NCBI RefSeq assembly: GCF_025215095.1
Contig: NZ_JALHAP010000072.1
Location: forward strand, 62,001-126,000
Reading direction: 5' to 3'
Length of the DNA: 64,000 bases
From: Dryocola boscaweniae
GTDB lineage: Bacteria; Pseudomonadota; Gammaproteobacteria; Enterobacterales; Enterobacteriaceae
Each line of letters opens with the position of its first letter. The stretch's first letter is position 1. Of this stretch, positions 10,058-19,402 are shown piece after piece. The notes beneath the pieces were generated by a model that ran no database searches, was not told the DNA's origin, and saw only the letters and a list, made by a program, of their open reading frames with translations. The translations under genes were made by a program, and so were the position numbers.

Positions 10058-11287
10058 CTACATGACGCGACAGGCAAACCCTTTCAGATAAAGACCTTCC
10101 GGATAGGTTGCGATCACCGGGTGATCGGCCGCCTGACGGAACTGTTCTATAAATTGTACATCACGCCCGGCATCTACGGCGGCATCGGCAATGATTTTCT
10201 GGAATAAATCTGTGGTCATCAGGCCGGAACAGGAGAAGGTCATCAGGATGCCGCCAGGATTCAGCAACTGGATGGCAAGCATATTAATGTCCTTGTAACC
10301 ACGGCATGCGCCCATAAGCTGGTTTTTATTTTCCACAAACTTAGGCGGGTCCATCACGATGACATCGAACTTCTCGCCTGTGTCGCGGTATTTACGCAGC
10401 AGCTTAAAAACATCGTCGCGCAGAAATTCAGCTTTGCTGAGATCCAGTTTATTGAGCTCGACGTTTTGCTTTGCAACATCCAGAGCGTCCTGCGAGGTAT
10501 CAACGCTCACAACCTGGCTACATCCGCCCATCAAAGCAGAAACCGCAAAACCGCCGGTGTAGGAGAAGCAGTTGAGTACTCGTTTATCTTTCACATACTG
10601 GCGAGTGGCGAAGCGGCTGTCGCGCTGGTCGAGATAATAACCTGTTTTATGTCCACCCTTGATATCCACCAGCAGTTTCATGCCGTGTTCTTCAATAGGC
10701 AGCAGGTCTGGCGGTAACTCACCGCTGACCGGGCCCTGCGTCAGTTCCATGCCTTCCTTTTTGCGCACGGCAACGTCTGAACGGTCATAGATAGCGCATT
10801 CCGGATAAAGGTTTTGCAGCGCCGCAACCAGGGCGGGACGCTGGTACTCTGCGCCAGCCGAGAGCAGTTGCAGCACAAGGAAATTGCCGAAGCGGTCGAT
10901 TGTCACGCCCGGTAGCCCGTCAGACTCGCCGGCAATCAGGCGGTAGCTGTCCAGCCCGTCGCGCTTAGCGAGCCATTCACGCCACTGCTGCGCCTGCTGC
11001 AGACGACGAGTGAAAAAGGCGATATCGACGCTTTCATTGGCGTCAAAGGTCCACACGCGGGCACGAATTTGCGAAGAGGGGGACCAGGCTGCACGAGCTA
11101 ACCACTTACCCTGGCTGTCGATGATATCAATGGTTTCGCCTGAATTGGCTTTTCCTTCCAGGCGAGCCACTGCACCAGAAAACACCCACGGATGACGGCG
11201 CAGTAGAGATTTTTCGCGCCCTTTGGTTAACACTAAACGGGGAAACCTTGTAAAATCTTTTTTTTGGCTTTGTTCTGAACTATTCAT
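10058..11287 (-). CDS. rlmI: 23S rRNA m5C1962 methyltransferase RlmI with a replaced N-terminus
   Basis: RlmI (YccW) methylates C1962 of 23S rRNA using S-adenosylmethionine. The product has an N-terminal PUA domain ([18 protein letters not shown]), a central linker and a Rossmann methyltransferase domain with the SAM motif [21 protein letters not shown] and the FSCSG cysteine motif. It is 409 residues, against 396 in E. coli. The first 16 residues ([16 protein letters not shown]) replace the native MTV and are encoded by the inserted element, which crosses over at codons 5-8 of the native gene. The new ATG at 11287 has a GGGAG site inside the recombinase gene. The catalytic domains are intact, so the protein is probably active; its transcription must now start within the element. 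Confidence 0.95.
   Translation of the reverse strand: MNSSEQSQKKDFTRFPRLVLTKGREKSLLRRHPWVFSGAVARLEGKANSGETIDIIDSQGKWLARAAWSPSSQIRARVWTFDANESVDIAFFTRRLQQAQQWREWLAKRDGLDSYRLIAGESDGLPGVTIDRFGNFLVLQLLSAGAEYQRPALVAALQNLYPECAIYDRSDVAVRKKEGMELTQGPVSGELPPDLLPIEEHGMKLLVDIKGGHKTGYYLDQRDSRFATRQYVKDKRVLNCFSYTGGFAVSALMGGCSQVVSVDTSQDALDVAKQNVELNKLDLSKAEFLRDDVFKLLRKYRDTGEKFDVIVMDPPKFVENKNQLMGACRGYKDINMLAIQLLNPGGILMTFSCSGLMTTDLFQKIIADAAVDAGRDVQFIEQFRQAADHPVIATYPEGLYLKGFACRVM
11228..11257. other. attL of the serine-recombinase element
   Basis: The 12-mer taacactaaacg (11228-11239) recurs at 23302-23313. Left of it is rlmI coding sequence; right of it is element DNA ending in aaaccttgtaaaatc (11243-11257). 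That last 15-mer is the inverted partner (13 of 15 bases) of 23276-23290 at the other end. This is seen directly; calling it attL is inference from the recombinase gene 42 bases away. Confidence 0.88.
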
Positions 11288-11298
11288 TAGGCGCTCCC

Positions 11299-12987
11299 AT
11301 GGAAAAACGCAAGCTATACAGTTATATACGCTGGTCAAGTGATAAACAGGCTAAAGGTTCATCACTCCAACGCCAGCTAGAAACGGCGCGTAGGGTAGCA
11401 CATGAGAATAGCCTGGAGCTTGTTGAAATCATCGATGCTGGATTATCTGCCTTCAAATCTAAGCATCTTGAACATGGCAATTTAGGCGCTTTTATCGCAG
11501 CGGTAAAAGCTGGACAGATTGCTAATGATTCATGGTTAACCGTCGAAAGCCTGGATCGCATTAGTCGCGATGAAATCCTGAAGGCCCAAAGGCTCTTCAT
11601 GGAATTACTTGAATTGGGTATCACCATATATACGGGTATGGATAACCGTATATACACCAAAACAAGCGTGACGGATAACCCGATGGAATTGATGCTTTCC
11701 ATTATGACCTTTTCACGGGCAAATCAAGAAAGCATGGTGAAGTCGCAGCGCCAGAAATCAGCCGCACAACTGAAAATCGATAAATTTAAAGCTGGTGGGC
11801 GTGCTGATAATGGCTACCCGTTCGCTATCCGTAGTTCTGGTGCGAGTGTTTTTTGGTCTGACGTTTCAGATGGAACAGTAAAGCCTCACCAATATTACTT
11901 CCCAATAGCAAAGTTGATAGTATCGCTGCGGTTGAAAGGTTGGGGTTACGTGCGGATAGCTAAGCACCTCAACGAAAATTTTACGCCACCTAAGGGGACA
12001 GCGAAGCGGAAGTATTTCAAAGATATGTGGTCTCCGAAGTTGGTATGTAATTTCTTACAATCCAGAACTCTCATGGGTGAGAAATCAATTCGGGTAGATG
12101 GTGTTGAGCACATTCTCAAAGACTACTATCCGCAGGTAATGACTGAATCGGAATTCTATGGTTTGCAAAGCGTAATCAATAGAAAACTGACAAACGAACC
12201 GCGAGACTACATACCATTGCTTTCAGGTATAAGGCGGTTTAAATGCGTATGTGGCGCTCCTATGGTTGCTTTTTATCAGTATGATAAAATTCGTTACCGA
12301 TGTGATGGAATGAAGTCTTTAGATAAGCGTATGCATTGCGGGGCAAAATCTTTTAACGGTGCAGCTATTGAGAATGCGATTGTTCAGATTTGCGCTGATA
12401 AAATATTCAAGGATATAAAGCACCACGCTTCAAATGTCGATGCTATACAAGCAGAGCTTAACGATACCCAGAAGAAATATAAAAGAGGTATGGATATGAT
12501 CTTGGAGGATAATGCTCCGAGTGGGTTAAATATTATGCTTGTTGAAATTGAGAAGAAGATAGAAGTGCTTCAACGTCAGTTGAACGAGGAACTAGTCAAA
12601 GATACGGAGGTTGATACTTCTGTTAGTTGGGATGCTGTGCCGGAAAATTATAAGGACGTTAGCAATATTGAAAGATTAGAAATCAAACAGAAAATTCAGG
12701 CTAGCACCCTATCTATAATTTGCAAGACAGCTAAAGCGAAAGGGCATCTTTTTGATATCACATTTAAGGATGGTGATTTGATTCGTTTTTACTGTGATAA
12801 AAAAGTTGTACATGTGGATTATAAAAGTATAAACAATGCTGCTGCCATGAGGGCAGAGGATATCGTGCTACATAATCACTTCGATATCTTAATTGACAAA
12901 GATAAATTTATCGAGCGTGTACAAATGGAGCATAAAATAGCGAAGTTGCTAAAAGAGCGTACTCTGGAGGATTTATTTGATATATGA
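11299..12987 (+). CDS. Large serine recombinase (integrase)
   Basis: This 562-residue protein should cut and join attP and attB through a serine-DNA link. The resolvase domain (about residues 5-150) shows Y-x-R-x-S (YIRWSS; Arg11, Ser13) and LDRISRD (85-91). The Recombinase domain follows (about 165-300, with [18 protein letters not shown] and [10 protein letters not shown]). A zinc ribbon has Cys316, Cys318, Cys335 and Cys347, and a coiled-coil-rich C-terminus follows (about 375-450). The length fits integrative large serine recombinases, not invertases. The start codon is 12 bases from the divergent rlmI start, so the two 5' ends share regulatory DNA. Only a weak AGG precedes it. Confidence 0.95.
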   Translation: MEKRKLYSYIRWSSDKQAKGSSLQRQLETARRVAHENSLELVEIIDAGLSAFKSKHLEHGNLGAFIAAVKAGQIANDSWLTVESLDRISRDEILKAQRLFMELLELGITIYTGMDNRIYTKTSVTDNPMELMLSIMTFSRANQESMVKSQRQKSAAQLKIDKFKAGGRADNGYPFAIRSSGASVFWSDVSDGTVKPHQYYFPIAKLIVSLRLKGWGYVRIAKHLNENFTPPKGTAKRKYFKDMWSPKLVCNFLQSRTLMGEKSIRVDGVEHILKDYYPQVMTESEFYGLQSVINRKLTNEPRDYIPLLSGIRRFKCVCGAPMVAFYQYDKIRYRCDGMKSLDKRMHCGAKSFNGAAIENAIVQICADKIFKDIKHHASNVDAIQAELNDTQKKYKRGMDMILEDNAPSGLNIMLVEIEKKIEVLQRQLNEELVKDTEVDTSVSWDAVPENYKDVSNIERLEIKQKIQASTLSIICKTAKAKGHLFDITFKDGDLIRFYCDKKVVHVDYKSINNAAAMRAEDIVLHNHFDILIDKDKFIERVQMEHKIAKLLKERTLEDLFDI

Positions 12988-13006
12988 TCTTCTATTAATG
13001 ATGAAT

Positions 13007-13110
13007 AATCTGTCGCAATCTGTCGCAATCTGTCGCAATCTGTCGCAATCTGTCGCAATCTGTCGCAATCTGTCGCAATCTGTCGCAATCTGTCGCAATA
13101 TGTAGCAACT
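13007..13110. repeat. 10-bp tandem repeat array
   Basis: Unit tgtcgcaatc is repeated head to tail from 13011: eight exact copies, a ninth ending in ata, and a degenerate tenth (tgtagcaact). The array starts 19 bases past the recombinase stop and lies 150 bases before the next gene. Ten bases is close to one DNA turn, so bound proteins would line up on one face. There are no spacers, so it is not a CRISPR array. Function is unknown. Confidence 0.95.
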
Positions 13111-13262
13111 TTAATCGCTTTCAAAAGTGGGTTTAAGCAAAGAAGATAAATTTACCTTAAGGAAATAGGGCATTTTTTTGACTAATAACTATAAAGCAAT
13201 GTGATTCATAGGGATGCGGAAGAGTTTTTTGATTAAATGACAATGGAGAAAAAGGCATTCAT

Positions 13263-13958
13263 ATGAGCAATAAAGATTTTATTGGAATTTTGCGATTCAC
13301 CTCCGAAACATACGCAAACGAACTAATTGCAGGACAAGTTTATTTTGGTGCCGCAGAAAATTATCGGCATCGTGAAGATGGAAATTATATGCCTGGGATT
13401 ACAGATTTCAACGAAAGCTGTATTTTTAGTTATCGTTCAGATAGAGATTCTGAGCCATTTATCCTTGAGTTCGGCATACCTAATTCTGATGGGACAATTC
13501 CAGAAGTACTTATTCCTATAAAAACAGTAACAAAGTTTGATTTTAAAAAAGGTAGCAATGACTACTGGTTATCATGTTGGTATTCTTTATTTATAAAAAA
13601 TGATAACTTGGAAAAATCTATTGAACAAGCTCAAAAAGAAATAAATGATATGCGGCATGAATTTGGGGTGGTTCCAGTATTTATTTTTAGAGATGATATT
13701 TTGAAATTAGTTGATTTATTAAAAGATAAGGTTGATATTCGTTATGGATTTGTCAAGTATACAAGTAATGATTTGGAGTGTGATGTATTTACTAAACGTT
13801 TGAATTTCAACTACCAAAGAGAATATCGATTTGCGATTGCAGGTTGCCCTTCCAGAAGCAAAGAAAACAAATTTGTTGATCTTAGAGGTAAAGCTGATGG
13901 TTTAATTAAAAAAATTAACAGGCTCATGATTAAAGACGGAGAAATATTTTATATGTAA
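13263..13958 (+). CDS. Uncharacterised 231-residue cargo protein
   Basis: I do not recognise this protein. It has no signal peptide or membrane segment. The N-terminal section (FIGILRFTSETYANELIAGQ, YFGAAENYRHREDG, GITDFNES) recalls small accessory proteins in which an N-terminal YF-x-R-x-E/D pattern is followed by GD-x-x-E; that resemblance is loose and was not tested. The C-terminal part contains FNYQREYRFAI. Codon use is A+T-rich like the rest of the cargo. The start follows an aggcattcat stretch; no strong ribosome-binding site is seen apart from GGAG at 13245-13248. It stands alone between the tandem repeats and an empty stretch, typical of defence or fitness cargo. Confidence 0.7.
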   Translation: MSNKDFIGILRFTSETYANELIAGQVYFGAAENYRHREDGNYMPGITDFNESCIFSYRSDRDSEPFILEFGIPNSDGTIPEVLIPIKTVTKFDFKKGSNDYWLSCWYSLFIKNDNLEKSIEQAQKEINDMRHEFGVVPVFIFRDDILKLVDLLKDKVDIRYGFVKYTSNDLECDVFTKRLNFNYQREYRFAIAGCPSRSKENKFVDLRGKADGLIKKINRLMIKDGEIFYM

Positions 13959-14407
13959 CTTTTATAGCTCTGGTTGTTTAGCGATGGAAATATATTATTA
14001 TCAGAGTAAAAATATTCTTGATAAAATGGTTTTCTATAATCTTTTCTTTTGCCAAGTATTCTTCTATTTTCCTTGGCTCATAACTCGAGTTACTCTTAAC
14101 CAAGATAACCACTCGCTGCATTTTAACGCGTTTTATCTCAGTAATTCCAATGCCTACAACTTGCAACATTTCATGATTTTATTTTCCTCTAAAAACATCC
14201 TACTTTATTTGCTAAGAACCTCATGTAGTCAGGCTTGTAGCCATTCCCCTCATTAACACTCACCACGTTTATTCTACGGGTTATTAAATAATATCTAAAT
14301 GATCAAGCTTTAGGAAAATCCTTGGTTACTTGTTTATTTTTTATTCATTCATTAGCTGCACCAACAATTGTTCGGCGTGGTGTGTTTGTTCTTGGGATTG
14401 TTTTGAT
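13959..14407. other. A+T-rich stretch without a convincing gene
   Basis: No frame here has both a ribosome-binding site and protein-like composition. A 63-codon leftward frame (13978-14169) exists but has no visible support. The rightward frame of the next gene is open back to a TTG at 14330, which could lengthen that protein by 26 cysteine-rich residues; I consider this unlikely. Confidence 0.5.
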
Positions 14408-15085
14408 ATGTGTGTATTTTTAAAGAAAAGAAAGTGTGTTGAGCTCATTGAGTCAGGGCTCTATAACCATGAGGGAATGGTATTTAATGTCCATACTAAG
14501 AAAGGTAGCAAACTATCTCCGCTTAGCACTGAAATATTAAGTAAATTCGTCGATGAAATACTTGCTATGCGTCAGATCTATAGCCGTGTCTGCGCTATTA
14601 GATTCGATTTACGTGTGCCTGAAGGAATGCCGGTTATACAATCAAATATATTGATCAGTAAGTTCTTCGCAAAACTGAAAGACAAGTTTAAAGCGAAGAA
14701 ATGGGACAACCAGCCTATTAAACAGTTTGTTTACGGCTGGGTCTGGGAAATAGAGACAGCGGCACAAGCTCATTATCACCTCTGGATTGCGCTGCCGGGT
14801 AATCAGGTCAAAAATGCAGGGCACTACGATTATGGTATTTTCAGTCTTATAAAAGACATATGGTTTGAGTTAACCAATGAAGACGGACTGGCCTATTTAC
14901 CCAAAAATCCAGACTATATGATTAGAAGGGATGATGATGCAGAGTTACGAGAATTTGTTTACCGCAATTCTTATCTGGCAAAAGAAAAAGGAAAGTACTC
15001 TTTAGGAACGAATACGAAGTGTTTCGATGGGTCCAGGCTACATAACGCGATGAAGAAAGCGGAGTCCCTGAAACTTGCTGCATAA
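14408..15085 (+). CDS. YagK/YfjJ (inovirus Gp2) type replication-like protein
   Basis: The 225-residue protein resembles the YagK/YfjJ C-terminal-domain family, called inovirus Gp2 in phage annotation and common in P4-like satellites and islands. The key block VYGWVWEIETAAQAHYHLWIAL places H-x-H (AHYHLWI) in the position of the HUH motif of rolling-circle initiators. Downstream are IKDIWFELTNEDG and the conserved REFVYRNSYLAKEKGKYSLG. A role in element replication is inferred from the motif. I chose the ATG at 14408; upstream TTG (14330) is less likely. It is the first gene after an empty stretch, and repeats follow it. Confidence 0.75.
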   Translation: MCVFLKKRKCVELIESGLYNHEGMVFNVHTKKGSKLSPLSTEILSKFVDEILAMRQIYSRVCAIRFDLRVPEGMPVIQSNILISKFFAKLKDKFKAKKWDNQPIKQFVYGWVWEIETAAQAHYHLWIALPGNQVKNAGHYDYGIFSLIKDIWFELTNEDGLAYLPKNPDYMIRRDDDAELREFVYRNSYLAKEKGKYSLGTNTKCFDGSRLHNAMKKAESLKLAA

Positions 15086-15668
15086 CTCCCTCTGTTTACT
15101 ACTGCTATGGCATTGAAGAAAGCAATGCATCTAAAACGCGCTGTAAGACGCGTAGAGAAGCTTTCACTCTCCAGCAATGCAAGTGCCTTCACTTTAGCGA
15201 GAAAAGCTCTTGTAAGTGATTGTGTGAAGCCTGGGGTGGGGTTGTGGTTGTCACTTCCAACTATTATGAAAGCTTACAGGTAAAATAATGCCAGAATAGC
15301 GTCATTACTAAAACGCTCTGTAATACGATTTAAGCCACGTTAGCGTTCAGGCAATAGGTAATGATGTCTTTTGTCTAAAAACGTCTCAGGTTCAATTCTG
15401 CGTAGCATGATAAAGCATTACACTGTGGTATCGGATTTGATAAAACCAAAATAACTAAAATACGGGCGTAGCCCGTTCCATCGTAGCGAAGCGGAGATGG
15501 ATGGTAACCGTCAATGTCCATGTCCTATTTCCTAGTATATATATTATATAAGGGAAAAGTGGACATTTTAGTCTAAAAAGTAACCAAATTGGTTATCACT
15601 TGTTTGCTTCGCTCACTGCGTGAAACTTCGTCGCTCTGCGACTCGTAGTAATGGGTTTTTTTATTAAA
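15086..15668. other. Intergenic region with degenerate repeats, possible origin
   Basis: No gene is seen. Two 20-mers differing at two positions occur: ctaaaacgcgctgtaagacg (15131-15150) and ctaaaacgctctgtaatacg (15308-15327). Hairpins lie at 15462-15476 (acgggc/gcccgt) and 15630-15642 (gtcgc/gcgac), with an A+T-only stretch near 15535-15550. Repeats plus an A+T-rich block beside a replication-like gene fit an origin, but this is only a suggestion. Confidence 0.4.
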
Positions 15669-16289
15669 TTAGATCTGATTTTGCAGTTTCGTTACCCGGC
15701 TAATCGTTGACCTGGCTACGCCAGTTGTTTCATGAATATCAGTATATGACATGCCCGCAGCTCGAAGCTTTAATATACGCTTATGCATTTCAGTATCGGA
15801 CTGGCGGCCACGGAACTTACCCTCAGCTTTAGCCTTGCTTATACCTTGTGCCTGTCTGCGCTTTCTGTCCGAGTAATCTTTACGTGCTATTGCAGCAAGC
15901 ATATCCAGCATCATGCTATTGAGGGCATCCATCATACGGCTGGTAAATTCATCTCCATTCTGTATCAGCATATGTGAGGTAGGTAAATCCAGCGCCACCA
16001 CGCGTATGCCCTTGAACTTAATAAGACTGGATAATTTTTCCCAGTCTTCAGCATTTAAGCGGCTCAGACGATCAACCTGTTCCACCAGAAGTACGTCACC
16101 TGGTTGAGCAACGTCGATTAGCCTGAGCAACTCAGGGCGGGCAAGCGAAGCCCCGGATTCATTTTCGATAAACCATTTCGCGATTGTAATGGATTTTTCA
16201 TGAGCAAAAGCCTCTAGCTCAGATTTCGCTCTCGCTGCATCCTGCTCTTTTGTCGATGCTCTCAAATATGCGTATACGCGACTTGTCAT
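15669..16289 (-). CDS. Small serine recombinase (resolvase/invertase family)
   Basis: This 206-residue protein is a Hin/Tn3-resolvase-type site-specific recombinase. The N-terminal catalytic domain has YAYLRASTKEQD with the catalytic serine in R-A-S, then LVEQVDRLSRL (the DRLSR motif) and RMMDALNSMMLDMLAAIARKDY, part of the dimerisation helix. The C-terminal HTH is RAAGMSYTDIHETTGVARSTISR. Length is normal for the family. The ATG at 16289 begins the canonical MTSRVYAYLR; eight more residues are possible. It may resolve multimers or invert a segment, but no target inverted repeats were found beside it. Confidence 0.88.
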   Translation of the reverse strand: MTSRVYAYLRASTKEQDAARAKSELEAFAHEKSITIAKWFIENESGASLARPELLRLIDVAQPGDVLLVEQVDRLSRLNAEDWEKLSSLIKFKGIRVVALDLPTSHMLIQNGDEFTSRMMDALNSMMLDMLAAIARKDYSDRKRRQAQGISKAKAEGKFRGRQSDTEMHKRILKLRAAGMSYTDIHETTGVARSTISRVTKLQNQI

Positions 16290-16826
16290 ACCATTATGTC
16301 TCTTTGGTAGCATTTAACTGGTAGTAATCATACCGGTAGCATAAAGATAGTAGCAATGATTTTTTTGTATGGATTTAGATAATGAGAAAGGCGGTAGCGT
16401 TGGTGTATACCTTAATGAATAGTCATTGAGCTTTCTGATTGGAGGCTTCTATCGTGGACAATTGTCTGATGACTTAGAAGGTTTTTTTAAGTGCGATGAA
16501 TTACTGTTTGGAACTCGCTTTATATCTGAAGATTTTCATAGCAGATGTACCGCATTTTTAAACATGATGGGCCAAGCGATATTTTTTAGGCGAGTAGTTA
16601 TGTTTTATTCAATGCAGATAACTATACAGCTCAGATAGATACCAATGTGCGTTAGACACAACCATATCTTACTGTGTTATGTAGCAAGGCAAGATTAGAT
16701 CTGACCATCTGCTAAGAGCGAGGATCGGACGTAAAACAACTGTAAAAAAACTATTTAACTCAGGCAGACATGTCAAGATTCAGTGAAAATGTCTAATCAC
16801 TGGCTCGTTAGAAATGCCCATATGTT
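16290..16826. other. Gene-poor stretch in the element, with a boundary repeat
   Basis: A 70-codon rightward frame (16426-16638, TTG start) is present but lacks supporting features. At 16709-16732 lies ctgctaagagcgaggatcgg (first 20 bases), repeated with three differences at 20162-20185. It sits just beyond the 3' end of the SIR2 gene. Confidence 0.5.
16709..16732. repeat. Cassette-boundary repeat, type 1, copy 1
   Basis: A 24-base sequence matching 20162-20185 at 21 positions. Both copies lie downstream of a leftward cargo gene (SIR2 here, a HEPN-motif gene there) at 166 and 43 bases from the stop codons. Confidence 0.7.
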
Positions 16827-16868
16827 GAAAAGGCCGCTGCAAAAAAGTCTCTCGCAGCGGCCTCTTTA
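16827..16868 (-). terminator. Terminator after the SIR2 gene
   Basis: The 10-bp arms aggccgctgc (16831-16840) and gcagcggcct (16854-16863) pair perfectly. On the minus strand the stem is followed by a short pyrimidine run, and it lies 30 bases past the SIR2 stop codon. Confidence 0.8.
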
Positions 16869-16898
16869 ATATAACGTCATTGTGTGCATCATCTTTAA

Positions 16899-18251
16899 TT
16901 ATGGGTTTAACTCAAATTGTTCCCCGTTTATTAATTTTCGCAATAAGTCAAGTGCCTCAGATGAGTATTTTCCGACACCACTTTTCCCAGATTTAATGAA
17001 AACATGATAATTGTTGTCTGATGCTTTAACGTTGAAGTCGGTTAGTTTTCTTAATTTTTCGAATTCTTGATTAACATAGTGCCACGATCCCATGTCGAGA
17101 ATCCTTGCCAGATCAGTCATTGTATATGGGAAACTAGCATTTAGTGCCTGCCCATTATTGAGTTCAGCGATACCATACATTTTTGCTAATGCATCATCAT
17201 GCTCTGCAATATTGCGGAACATCTCAAAATCGTATGGAAGCTCTTGTTTAACAAGGGATTCTGATGCGAATGTGTACGTTCTGGCTAGAAATGCACGCAC
17301 AAGTTTTGGATTAATGCTAATTTCCGGTGTATTAGATGATAACGCATCAAAAATCCAACCAAAATCATTCGCGTATATCACCTTGATTCGAACGCTTTTA
17401 TTCTCACCAACACCGATTAGTAATTCCTTCTGATGAGAACCAGTGGCCTCGCAGTCCTTACTGAAGGAGACAAGATAAATATTTGGAATCAATGCATTAT
17501 TGGGAGCGATGATTTCATCTATATCAGAGAGAATTGCCTTTATGTTTTCATCATTGATACTGTACCCAAAGAAAAACAAGGGGTGTTCAGCAAAATATGT
17601 TAGCAACTTAGCACTGATATATTTCTTACGTTTATAGAAATCAACATAATCTTCATTTGTAATAACAATACTTTCAACTTCATGACTGCTACCATGAATT
17701 TTCATGATTTCGCCATAAGATGAATAATTCACTTTAACAACGTTATGACCAACTATTGCCTGATAATTGTCAAATATTTTTTCTAATGTGTCGTCATAAT
17801 TTGTTGTGATTATTGCATGAGGTTTTACTTTCCTTAATTTCTGAACTTCCTCTGTATATTCCATGTTCGAGAAATCAACGGAGTTTGATAATTCATTCAG
17901 AATGGATGCAATTTCATGCTTAATATAAATATCTTTTGGAGTCGTTCCTTCAAAGTATGTCTCTGGATAGCGATCCTTGCCATCATCCCAAGCCCATTCA
18001 GCATAGAAGTCACAAAAATCGCTAGCAATCAATGGCTTGTTATCACCTTTTGTTTGGCTGTAGTAACCATAAGGGCGTTTGATCAAGGGGCATATTTCCG
18101 CTAGTTGCTTTAATAGACCTTCCCAGTCAGGCGCTTTTATATATCGTTGTGAAATACCTGCACCCATGAATAAAATGGGTTGGACTTGTAAGTTTTCAAG
18201 GCAAGATTTAACATCTTCGATTATTTCTTCTTGATATTCCGTAAAGTCCAT
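16899..18251 (-). CDS. SIR2-domain protein, probable NADase defence effector
   Basis: The 450-residue protein has a SIR2-like N-terminal domain (about residues 20-290): GAGIS (30-34) for NAD binding, ITTNYDDTLEK with Asn151, and KIHGSS with His186, the pair expected for catalysis. FFFGYSINDENI completes the fold. The C-terminal ~150 residues are not recognised and could sense a trigger. Bacterial SIR2 proteins such as those in DSR, Thoeris and SIR2-Argonaute systems deplete NAD+ on phage infection; no partner from those systems is adjacent, so this may be a stand-alone effector. It is a single-gene leftward unit with its own terminator, bracketed by boundary repeats. The defence role is inference. 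Confidence 0.85.
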   Translation of the reverse strand: MDFTEYQEEIIEDVKSCLENLQVQPILFMGAGISQRYIKAPDWEGLLKQLAEICPLIKRPYGYYSQTKGDNKPLIASDFCDFYAEWAWDDGKDRYPETYFEGTTPKDIYIKHEIASILNELSNSVDFSNMEYTEEVQKLRKVKPHAIITTNYDDTLEKIFDNYQAIVGHNVVKVNYSSYGEIMKIHGSSHEVESIVITNEDYVDFYKRKKYISAKLLTYFAEHPLFFFGYSINDENIKAILSDIDEIIAPNNALIPNIYLVSFSKDCEATGSHQKELLIGVGENKSVRIKVIYANDFGWIFDALSSNTPEISINPKLVRAFLARTYTFASESLVKQELPYDFEMFRNIAEHDDALAKMYGIAELNNGQALNASFPYTMTDLARILDMGSWHYVNQEFEKLRKLTDFNVKASDNNYHVFIKSGKSGVGKYSSEALDLLRKLINGEQFELNP

Positions 18252-18817
18252 ATAGTTACCTCAGGGATGGGTGATTGCTATGTGATGCACCGCGAAACGG
18301 TTCGGGGCTTTGTGACACCCAAACTTTACCCCGGTTTACCAGCGTTTCCTTTGTATATAATATCATTGAAGTTAATTGCGTTTCTCAGAAATCTTCTTAG
18401 GATGTGATTGCAATAACGGCAACACAGCGCACACATCGCGGCTGATCAGTGAGTATGAAGTGGTTTACTGAATTTGGCCGCCTGAATCGAGAGACAACAT
18501 GTCCGCTCCTGGCACAAAGCAAACAGGCTCGCGGACACCGTCCGTTATGAGCGAAGTATAGACTTTCACACCCTGAAACTTACGCTATTAGGTGATTCAG
18601 GGTATGCGCTTACTGGTTACGAATATTGAGCGAGAATCATGCGCTGGATGGCAATAAACAGGGAGTTGCAAGAATAACCTTAGCGGTTGTAACCTATGGT
18701 GTTTGCATTTGGGCCGAGCTGAAAAAATCCAAAGATGGTTTTTTAGACTGTGCTTTTAAGAACCTAAGAGTTTCATTTCCCAGGCAACTATATGACAGAT
18801 GATTTTGGAGCGAACGA
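18252..18817. other. Gene-free stretch with a boundary repeat
   Basis: No convincing gene is seen in these 566 bases. They contain the presumed SIR2 promoter and a type-2 boundary repeat at 18499-18524. A leftward 109-codon frame from 19023 is antisense to the following gene and was discarded. Confidence 0.5.
18499..18524. repeat. Cassette-boundary repeat, type 2, copy 1
   Basis: A 26-base sequence containing ggcacaaagc matches 20802-20827 at 23 positions. Each copy lies upstream of a leftward cargo gene, so the two repeat types frame the SIR2 gene and the second HEPN-motif gene in the same order. Confidence 0.7.
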
Positions 18818-19201
18818 GTGGATACTGATTTCTGGAAAGATTTTTTTGATTGTTTCTTAAACAGTTGGCTTCCCGGTATTGTTACCTTTGCCCTTGGTAT
18901 TTTGTATTCAAGTATCGTTGAGAAAAGAAAGCTTAGGCAGAAGTTGAAGAATGATCTTTTAGAAATTTTCATACCTGTATTTAACTCTGGTAATAAAATC
19001 ACTTTTGAGATTGCAGAGAACACTTACAAGAAAATGAATGGTACCTTCAATACCTACCAGAGAATTTACCCCGGAATATTCAAACGTGAAGCAGAAAAGA
19101 GACTCAGTGAATTGCTTACCGAAGGTTTCATCATAAAAGGTAATATCAATAAAAAATTCTTTGAACCCGATGATATTGAGAAGTTGATTAAGGCGTTATA
19201 G
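18818..19201 (+). CDS. Small membrane-anchored protein of unknown function
   Basis: The 127-residue protein starts with GTG at 18818, behind a GGAG site eight bases away. One hydrophobic segment (about residues 16-34, WLPGIVTFALGILYSSIVE) is followed by a basic soluble domain that ends in a helix-rich stretch (KREAEKRLSELLTEGFIIKG) resembling a winged-helix end. No family is recognised. It is the only rightward gene in this part of the element and lies between the SIR2 and HEPN-motif genes. Membrane anchoring with a cytosolic tail is common among phage-defence effectors, but no function is claimed. Confidence 0.65.
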   Translation: MDTDFWKDFFDCFLNSWLPGIVTFALGILYSSIVEKRKLRQKLKNDLLEIFIPVFNSGNKITFEIAENTYKKMNGTFNTYQRIYPGIFKREAEKRLSELLTEGFIIKGNINKKFFEPDDIEKLIKAL

Positions 19202-19402
19202 GATTCACTGTCCTGCGCTAGAGTCCTATAGGTTTTCGACATTCAACGCTATAGCCTCTGCGTGAGAATGACGGAACCAACGAATTTATCTTATCTAAAA
19301 TTATCGGCAATGTTTATCAAATCTCTATGGCGCCTAACTCTCTGAAAATGATACAATGTCTTATATATTATTTATCCCGTCTTCCGGTTTCATTAATTAA
19401 TA

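Noticed and set aside
11299..11360. New promoter for rlmI within the recombinase start (minus-strand TTGACC and TATAGC)
   Set aside because: The spacing is only 14 bases, too short for a confident sigma-70 promoter; left as an open question.
13007..13110. Possible CRISPR array
   Set aside because: Units of 10 bases are contiguous with no spacers and no cas genes are near.
12876..13124. Leftward frame encoding repeated DRLRQIATDC units
   Set aside because: It exists only because the 10-bp tandem repeat is open in this frame; it is antisense to the recombinase end and has no ribosome-binding site.
13978..14169. Leftward 63-codon frame
   Set aside because: No ribosome-binding site and low-complexity end; A+T-rich DNA gives such frames by chance.
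16426..16638. Rightward 70-codon frame with TTG start
   Set aside because: The nearby GGAGG is inside the frame, not before the start; no recognisable protein features.
18694..19023. Leftward 109-codon frame
   Set aside because: Antisense to the membrane-anchored protein gene, which has a good ribosome-binding site.
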